Origin: an uncultured Clostridium sp.
GTDB lineage: Bacteria > Bacillota > Clostridia > Clostridiales > Clostridiaceae
DNA: 19,768 bases
Direction of reading: 5' to 3'
Assembly: GCA_900539375.1 (NCBI GenBank)
Contig: UQBY01000040.1
Location: 1-19,768, forward strand
Under the pieces are notes generated by a model. The model was not told the DNA's origin. It ran no database searches and saw only the letters and a list, made by a program, of their open reading frames with translations. Each line of letters begins with the position of its first letter. The first letter of the stretch is position 1. Shown in pieces: positions 15,176 through 19,768 of this stretch. The position numbers and the translations under genes are program-made.

Positions 15176-17144
15176 CCTCTTCTATTTTCTTATCATATAT
15201 TCGGTTAGCATAAGCATTTTGATTAGTTTCAACGAATCCTAACTCAAAATCTGGAATCTCAACTTTAAGTTTAACTGAGTCAGAGCCACACTTCATAAGA
15301 GCTTCTCCTTTTGTTATTTTACTTATATAACTTACTTCTCCTTGCGATAAATTAAAAACATCTCCTATTTCATCTATTGATGTATCATCTGGTGGAAGAA
15401 ATACTTTTGTGTCAGAATTTCTTATTATAGGCTTGGTTACTTCATTGTAAAATTCATTAAATTGTTGTGAAATTACAACAGCAGAAGTATTTTTCTTTCT
15501 AGCACGTCTAAACATTTTTATTAAGAAATTAATTGCTTCTGGAAACTTAGGTTTATTATCTTCCATAATTGCCATTCTCCAAGCCTCATCTATTATTACT
15601 CTAAGTTTTGTTACTTTAGATGTTTTTTTAATATCATTTTTCTTTATTAATGTTTCCCAAATGTAATCACATATTATATGTTGTGCAATAGGAAGTTCAG
15701 TTTCTTCATTTAGCTCAGATACATCAAAGTTAATAAATGGAATATCATAATCTAAATTGACTGTACTTTGACCATCAAAACAAGTAAAACCACCATTTGT
15801 AATTTTACAATAATTTTTCATTACAGATAATAAATAAGCATAATATTTTATATATGTTGAATCTTCGTTTTTTACTGATTTCTCTTGAAGAATCTTATAC
15901 CAATCTGAAAGGGTTGGCATAAGTTTTTTACTTTTATCAATATTATATAAACTTGATACATCATCTGTAATATTTATATTTTCATATGCTTTTACAACAC
16001 AATCTCTTATTATTTCCCTCGTTATGTCATTGAAAAACTCATCATTATTTCCTGTGAATCCTTTAGACATAGTCAAGATGATAGCTGTAACAGAATTTAT
16101 TTTTGAAGTTAAATCAACAACTTCTCTCAATTGACCAGTTAATTTATTTTTCTTTTTTTCAGGTGTTATATCAAAAAAATTTATTATAGTATTCGTATTA
16201 TGAGTTATTGTTATATTTACTCCACCTAATGTTAATGCAATATCTCTATATTCTGGTTCTATATCTATACAAACATTGATTATGTTATCAAATGTTATTC
16301 CTCTTGCAGCTAACATCTTAATAAATGTACTTTTACCTCCTCCTGATTTAGCAAAAACAACCATATTATAATTTGTTAAGCTTGGATGAAATGTATCATA
16401 TATAACTGGTAATCCATTATCAACATTTATTCCTATAGGAACTCCATTTGCATGATTTATATTAGATGTAGTAAATGGGAAAATACAAGCTAATGAACGT
16501 TTATCAAATGTATGCCACTCATCTACTGTTGGTTTTAGAAGAGGCTTATTGGTTTTATATGCCTCTTCCTGAATATATATTGCACTTTTCAACCCTATAT
16601 CTCTTCTAGCTAATACTTGTCTTAAAGTTGATGCTAAGTTTTCCAATTCTCTTAAAGTATCTGCATATAAAGTAGCAACTATTAAAACATCATAAATTTT
16701 ATTATGTCCGTCTCTTACCTCTTCTCTTAACCTTTTAGCTTCTATTACTTTAGCTTCCATATCATCTCTTCTGTTAATACTTCCACCAGCAGTATTAAAC
16801 TCAATTTCTAAATTTGTTCTTAGTTTAGATAATTCAGACTTTGCTACTTCGGAATCAATTGGCATAACATATATACTAGTATCTATATTTCCAAAATTAT
16901 ATAAATCATCTAAAAATGTTGGAAAATCTACCATGGCTGGCATTATACCAATATAAAAATTCTTTAAATACTTATCCCCACATGCTACATATTTAGGACT
17001 TTCTGAAAAATCTAAATAATCAACTGCTATTAAGTCTTTTAACTTTTTATTATTAGTTTCAAAACAAGTAGGCTCTAATTTTTCTTCATTTATTTCAATA
17101 TTTAATTCTTCATTTTTTTTATTTTTTTTAAATAATCCAAGCAT
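15168..17144 (-). CDS. VirB4-like conjugation ATPase (C-terminal ATPase part)
   Basis: The 658-residue protein has a Walker A at 265-273 (AKSGGGKST) and a Walker B at 514-520 (LRVIIDE, followed by AW). RRARKKN (546-552) and VISQQF (557-562) follow, as in VirB4/TraC AAA+ ATPases. Residues 40-260 resemble the second half of the usual VirB4 N-terminal region, including IGIMPA, the ETLRELE-like segment and the substrate-proximal GVPIGIN strand. VirB4 powers assembly of, and transfer through, the secretion channel at the cytoplasmic face. The ATG at 17144 follows AGGAGGA at a good distance. The gene follows the 303-residue gene by ten bases, and that gene appears to hold the missing start of VirB4. 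Confidence 0.93.
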   Translation of the reverse strand: MLGLFKKNKKNEELNIEINEEKLEPTCFETNNKKLKDLIAVDYLDFSESPKYVACGDKYLKNFYIGIMPAMVDFPTFLDDLYNFGNIDTSIYVMPIDSEVAKSELSKLRTNLEIEFNTAGGSINRRDDMEAKVIEAKRLREEVRDGHNKIYDVLIVATLYADTLRELENLASTLRQVLARRDIGLKSAIYIQEEAYKTNKPLLKPTVDEWHTFDKRSLACIFPFTTSNINHANGVPIGINVDNGLPVIYDTFHPSLTNYNMVVFAKSGGGKSTFIKMLAARGITFDNIINVCIDIEPEYRDIALTLGGVNITITHNTNTIINFFDITPEKKKNKLTGQLREVVDLTSKINSVTAIILTMSKGFTGNNDEFFNDITREIIRDCVVKAYENINITDDVSSLYNIDKSKKLMPTLSDWYKILQEKSVKNEDSTYIKYYAYLLSVMKNYCKITNGGFTCFDGQSTVNLDYDIPFINFDVSELNEETELPIAQHIICDYIWETLIKKNDIKKTSKVTKLRVIIDEAWRMAIMEDNKPKFPEAINFLIKMFRRARKKNTSAVVISQQFNEFYNEVTKPIIRNSDTKVFLPPDDTSIDEIGDVFNLSQGEVSYISKITKGEALMKCGSDSVKLKVEIPDFELGFVETNQNAYANRIYDKKIEEGA

Positions 17145-17154
17145 TTTTATCCTC

Positions 17155-18066
17155 CTATAAAACTACATCTTTACTTCCATACATTGAAGAGGTTGTATAC
17201 AAATGATTATATCTAGCAGCTACTGCATTAGATAATCTTAAATTATCTGCATCTTCTTTGTTATAAGAACTATACAATAATTCTGCTACTTCCATACCAT
17301 TTAGAAATTTACTAGATAACTTCATTTTTTCTAAAGTATTTCTTATTACATCTGCTCTATTAACTATGTCATTAAAAGCTACTTGCAAAATCTCCTCTTT
17401 ACTAAGCTCATTTTCATATTTAGAACTATCAAAAATAAAATTCAATACTATATAATATCTTCTTTCTAATAACTTTGTATCTATGTTTCTTTCAATAAAA
17501 TAATTTAACAATTTAACTGCATATTCATATTGATTATTAGCTTTCATCAAATTTGAATAAATATAATCATAATCTTTTTCATTTGCATTTGATAATGACT
17601 TTTCTAATTCCTCTACTTTCTTCCCTAATTCCTTTACTTTTTGTTCATATCTTAGTGAAAAAGTATCTAAATTTAAACTTCTGGATGGAACATAGAATTG
17701 TATATTGTATGATATTCCATTTAGAAGATTTCCAAAACTTTCTTCTAAATTAATACGTTCTCTATATGATAATAAATTAAAAGGTGTTCCTTTAACTTCA
17801 AGATATCCTAAATACTCATTATCATTCACTCTAACTAATGCACAATCTTCATTACAAACTTCAATATTATCAAATTCTAAAATGTCCTGAGATACATCAA
17901 GTTTTTTTTCCCCTTGTATCTCAGGACCTTCTGCACTTTTTTTAATGTTTGTTCCTTGTATTTTGTGTTTATTTTTCTGTTTTCTAGTATCATTTAAAAT
18001 CATAAAAAGGGGATAAAAAACTCCCCCTATTATGATGAAAATAATAAAAAACAATATTGGATTCAT
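17155..18066 (-). CDS. Membrane-anchored VirB4 N-terminal-like protein
   Basis: The 303-residue protein has one membrane helix (about 3-23), a lysine-rich linker and a soluble region. Residues 68-125 (LVRVNDNEYLGYLEVKG, then NLLSYRERINLEESF and IQFYVPSR) resemble the first domain of VirB4/TraC proteins, where this strand set precedes the ATPase. A coiled-coil-like stretch (about 135-175) with KVKELGKKVEELEKSL follows, then a helical end. With the next gene encoding a VirB4 without this part, it may be one half of a split VirB4, tethered to the membrane. The ATG at 18066 has GAGGTGG seven bases upstream. The split reading is inference; the alternative is an accessory protein sharing the fold. 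Confidence 0.7.
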   Translation of the reverse strand: MNPILFFIIFIIIGGVFYPLFMILNDTRKQKNKHKIQGTNIKKSAEGPEIQGEKKLDVSQDILEFDNIEVCNEDCALVRVNDNEYLGYLEVKGTPFNLLSYRERINLEESFGNLLNGISYNIQFYVPSRSLNLDTFSLRYEQKVKELGKKVEELEKSLSNANEKDYDYIYSNLMKANNQYEYAVKLLNYFIERNIDTKLLERRYYIVLNFIFDSSKYENELSKEEILQVAFNDIVNRADVIRNTLEKMKLSSKFLNGMEVAELLYSSYNKEDADNLRLSNAVAARYNHLYTTSSMYGSKDVVL

Positions 18067-18100
18067 ACTATTACCACCTCAATAAATATCTATTATTATT

Positions 18101-18205
18101 TTATCTTCTTCTTTTACTCTTATCTTTTACAAGTAAACGGACTACAACACCGATTACTGCCACTGAAGCTACTATCATAACACCCATAATTATTTTTACT
18201 ATCAT
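18101..18205 (-). CDS. 34-residue membrane peptide of the transfer operon
   Basis: The frame runs from ATG 18205 to TAA 18101 and is preceded by AAGGAGAA at seven bases. The peptide is a hydrophobic helix (about 3-25) followed by a strongly basic end (KDKSKRRR), so its tail should lie in the cytoplasm. Its ATG overlaps the TGA of the VirB3-like gene as ATGA, the usual sign of translational coupling, and it sits between two conserved channel genes. It is short enough to be missed by gene callers. Its role may be to stabilise the VirB3/VirB4 assembly, but that is a guess. Confidence 0.7.
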   Translation of the reverse strand: MIVKIIMGVMIVASVAVIGVVVRLLVKDKSKRRR

Positions 18206-18534
18206 AAATATTTTCTCCTTCTTCTTATATATATTTTTTTATTTTTCCTATATTTAAATTTTCTAAATAAATAAATATCTAATCTAACATTTCCACCTTC
18301 AAAATTATTAGTTGCAGTTTTCATATGAGCGAGCGGATATACTATAGCATTTAGAATAATAAACAATATTACAAATAATATTAGGTTATCATTTGATAAC
18401 TTAAATACTATAATTGATATTAGAGAGGCTAGTCCATTATATACAATTCCTCTTTTGTTTAAATATAAATCCAAATAAGGAAGTGTCAAAACTCTCTCCT
18501 CTCCTGTTAAATCTTTAGGTACAGGATGTGCCAT
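18202..18534 (-). CDS. VirB3/PrgI-like inner-membrane protein
   Basis: The 110-residue protein begins with PVPKDLTGEERVLTLPYL, has two adjacent hydrophobic segments (about 32-50 and 52-70) and ends with a strongly basic tail (RKFKYRKNKKIYIRRRRKYL). This is the size and topology of VirB3/TrbD and of PrgI/TcpE-like proteins, which sit next to VirB4 in the channel and in gene order. The ATG at 18534 follows GAGGAGAAAA. Its stop overlaps the start of the 34-residue peptide. It follows the intergenic terminator after the pilin gene, so its expression is expected to be lower than that of the pilin. Confidence 0.75.
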   Translation of the reverse strand: MAHPVPKDLTGEERVLTLPYLDLYLNKRGIVYNGLASLISIIVFKLSNDNLILFVILFIILNAIVYPLAHMKTATNNFEGGNVRLDIYLFRKFKYRKNKKIYIRRRRKYL

Positions 18535-18564
18535 AACTTTTTCTCCTCTTTACAAATTTTAAAT

Positions 18565-18600
18565 AAAAAATATAGTCTGAATTTTTAGACTATATTTTTT
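18565..18600 (-). terminator. Intra-operon terminator between pilin and VirB3-like genes
   Basis: AAAAAATATAGTCT at 18565-18578 pairs perfectly with AGACTATATTTTTT at 18587-18600 around an 8-base loop. The minus-strand RNA has the same hairpin with a T run at the end of the stem. It lies between the pilin stop and the next ribosome site, and no promoter is obvious after it, so partial read-through seems required for the rest of the operon. Confidence 0.8.
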
Positions 18601-18619
18601 ACTTGCAAATTTAAGTTAA

Positions 18620-19045
18620 TTAAGAACTAAATAGATTTAAATTTTGTAATCCAAATAATACTAATCCAGAATAACTAGCAACAAAAGCTATACCTAATAC
18701 TTGAAACATAAGTGCATTTTTTAATATAGCCTTTTGTTGAGGATTATCTCCTGCTCCTGCAAATTTAGTACTTGTCCATAATGTTGAACAAATAAGGAAT
18801 GCCATAACTACAATTAATATAATGCCTTGGATATCTGCTGAAAGTGCTGTAATCTTTGTTTTTACTTTACTATCAAGTACATTTCCTGAACTGTTTTGTA
18901 CGGATTTGTAGGCATTTTCTGCAGATTGAACTGCTGCAGAAGCATTAATTGTTCCTGCTGCACTATTAAAAATAGTCCCTAGACATAAAAAAGTAGATAT
19001 TAGTATTAAACATAGAGAATTTATTTTTTTCTTTTTTACCTTCAT
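18620..19045 (-). CDS. VirB2/TrbC-like conjugative pilin
   Basis: The 141-residue precursor has a basic start (KVKKKK), a hydrophobic signal helix (about 9-29) and likely cleavage after one of the alanines between 29 and 38. Two membrane segments follow (about 73-91 and 111-131), separated by a short loop with GAGDNPQQK. This is the VirB2/TrbC layout, where the mature pilin sits in the membrane as a hairpin before assembly. The ATG at 19045 is preceded by GGAGGTGAAAAA. It is the first gene of the operon, behind a consensus promoter and in front of a terminator, consistent with a subunit needed in many copies. Confidence 0.75.
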   Translation of the reverse strand: MKVKKKKINSLCLILISTFLCLGTIFNSAAGTINASAAVQSAENAYKSVQNSSGNVLDSKVKTKITALSADIQGIILIVVMAFLICSTLWTSTKFAGAGDNPQQKAILKNALMFQVLGIAFVASYSGLVLFGLQNLNLFSS

Positions 19046-19074
19046 TTTTTCACCTCCAACTATAGTATAAAAAA

Positions 19075-19103
19075 ATTATATATCAATATATTTATTGTGT
19101 CAA
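19075..19103 (-). promoter_or_regulatory. Consensus sigma-A promoter of the transfer operon
   Basis: On the minus strand TTGACA (19103-19098) is followed by a 17-base spacer and TATAAT (19080-19075), an exact match to the vegetative consensus in both boxes. Transcription should start near 19068, about 23 bases before the pilin ATG. So perfect a promoter on a transfer operon implies constant strong expression unless a repressor binds nearby. Confidence 0.85.
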
Positions 19104-19193
19104 ATAATACTAAAAAATATAATTATTCATTAAATCCTATATTTTTTCATTTTAAATATATATATTTACTTTTTATGAAAAAATATTACTTTA

Positions 19194-19229
19194 AAAACGT
19201 TTTCCTATAATGTTCTAGTATGTTATAAT
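19194..19229 (+). promoter_or_regulatory. Extended -10 promoter with upstream palindrome for the divergent genes
   Basis: TGTTATAAT at 19221-19229 is an extended -10 element (TG-N-TATAAT), with no good -35 box at the usual distance. AAAACGTTTT at 19194-19203 is a perfect 10-bp palindrome upstream of it, close to where a -35 or operator would be. Start would be near 19236, about 32 bases before the first plus-strand ATG. Confidence 0.5.
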
Positions 19230-19267
19230 ATATATAAAATACTTTTAAATGAGGTGAAAAACACAGA

Positions 19268-19372
19268 ATGAAAATATTTTTTATTATATATTTAATAGTT
19301 ATCATTTATTTTTTTATACAAGATATAATTATTACTAAAAAAGAAAATGATGAAATGAAAAAAAACAAATAA
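19268..19372 (+). CDS. 34-residue single-pass membrane peptide
   Basis: The frame runs from ATG 19268 to TAA 19372, with GAGGTG 11 bases before it. An N-terminal hydrophobic helix (about 3-22, FFIIYLIVIIYFFIQ) is followed by a charged, lysine-rich tail (KKENDEMKKNK). Its stop overlaps the ribosome site AAGGAGG of the next gene, so the pair is probably coupled. No family is recognised; the location beside the pilin gene suggests a role in the same element. Confidence 0.6.
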   Translation: MKIFFIIYLIVIIYFFIQDIIITKKENDEMKKNK

Positions 19373-19384
19373 GGAGGTAATTTT

Positions 19385-19762
19385 ATGGGCTTTTTTGCTG
19401 GATTCTTTTTAGGTTCTTCAGGAAGTGGAGACTCTTCAGATGGAGATTTTGGATTACTTGGAGTACCTCTAATTATAATAATTGCCAATATATTATTTAA
19501 AAAACTAACTAATTATGTTGTTATTAATTTCTCGCCATATTTTAAAGTATTAATATTTATGTATTTACTTAGTTTATTAGTTGAATTTAGATTTAGATTT
19601 AAATTTTTAGTAAGAGCTTCTCATACTAGACGTATTAAAACTGTTACTGCATGTATGTGTTTTTCTTTATTGTCTATTCCTATTAGCATTATTTTATTCC
19701 ATGATGGTAATATATCTGACCTACGGACAGTTATTATGAATATTATTGAATATATTCCATAA
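19385..19762 (+). CDS. Unrecognised 125-residue membrane protein
   Basis: The N-terminus is rich in Gly, Ser and Asp (FLGSSGSGDSSDGDFG), followed by three hydrophobic segments at about 24-38, 53-68 and 88-105 and a basic stretch (RFRFKF, HTRRIK) between the second and third. The ATG is preceded by AAGGAGG at seven bases, so the start is firm. It diverges from the transfer operon and follows the 34-residue peptide by 12 bases. No conserved family is apparent. Confidence 0.6.
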   Translation: MGFFAGFFLGSSGSGDSSDGDFGLLGVPLIIIIANILFKKLTNYVVINFSPYFKVLIFMYLLSLLVEFRFRFKFLVRASHTRRIKTVTACMCFSLLSIPISIILFHDGNISDLRTVIMNIIEYIP

Positions 19763-19768
19763 TAATCT

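Noticed and set aside
14865..15242. 125-codon plus-strand frame
   Set aside because: It is antisense to the VirB6-like and VirB4 genes, has no ribosome site, and its hydrophobic character mirrors the real coding strand.
19306..19488. 60-codon minus-strand frame with proline-rich start
   Set aside because: It overlaps two plus-strand genes with good ribosome sites and is the reverse of their Gly/Ser-rich and hydrophobic segments.

Overview
The window is very AT-rich, with strong AGGAGG-type ribosome binding sites, occasional GTG/TTG starts and proteins typical of low-GC Gram-positives. It looks like a mobile element (conjugative plasmid or ICE) of a Clostridium-like Firmicute. No relaxase, coupling ATPase, replication gene or integrase is visible, so the type of element cannot be decided here.

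The right half (about 8.9-19.8 kb) is a Gram-positive type IV secretion / conjugation module. Almost all of it runs on the minus strand from one consensus promoter (19075-19103). In transcription order it encodes a VirB2-like pilin, an intergenic hairpin terminator that probably lets only part of the transcription through, a VirB3/PrgI-like protein, a 34-residue membrane peptide, a VirB4 N-terminal-like protein, a VirB4 ATPase, a VirB6-like channel protein, a large membrane-anchored cell-wall enzyme (C39-like peptidase plus 3D/double-psi barrel domain), and two single-pass proteins, at least one VirB8/TcpC-like. A terminator at 9006-9034 closes the unit. Several junctions overlap or nearly touch, so translational coupling is likely. 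Two small membrane-protein genes diverge from the pilin on the plus strand.

The left half (1 to about 8.78 kb) is a mosaic cargo region. It holds a HEPN-motif protein with a zinc ribbon, a two-gene unit for surface proteins (a BspA-like LRR membrane protein and a 983-residue secreted protein with ricin-type, calcium-binding, VWA and predicted cysteine-peptidase domains), a beheaded toxin C-terminus with an intact putative immunity gene, and two unrecognised genes with somewhat different base composition.

A dispersed non-coding repeat family marks the seams between these cassettes. There is a right-end copy at 1-83, a complete copy at 5254-5813 with inverted ends and internal iterated motifs, and shorter copies at 6493-6632 and 8535-8778. 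These carry an array of a 20-bp palindromic unit in 3, 2 and 1 copies respectively. At least three coding sequences (HEPN protein tail, toxin fragment, 44-residue peptide) are joined exactly to a repeat edge. I read the repeats as a MITE-like or recombination-site family that has cut and joined cargo beside the conjugation backbone. That reading is inference; the repeat matches are seen directly.
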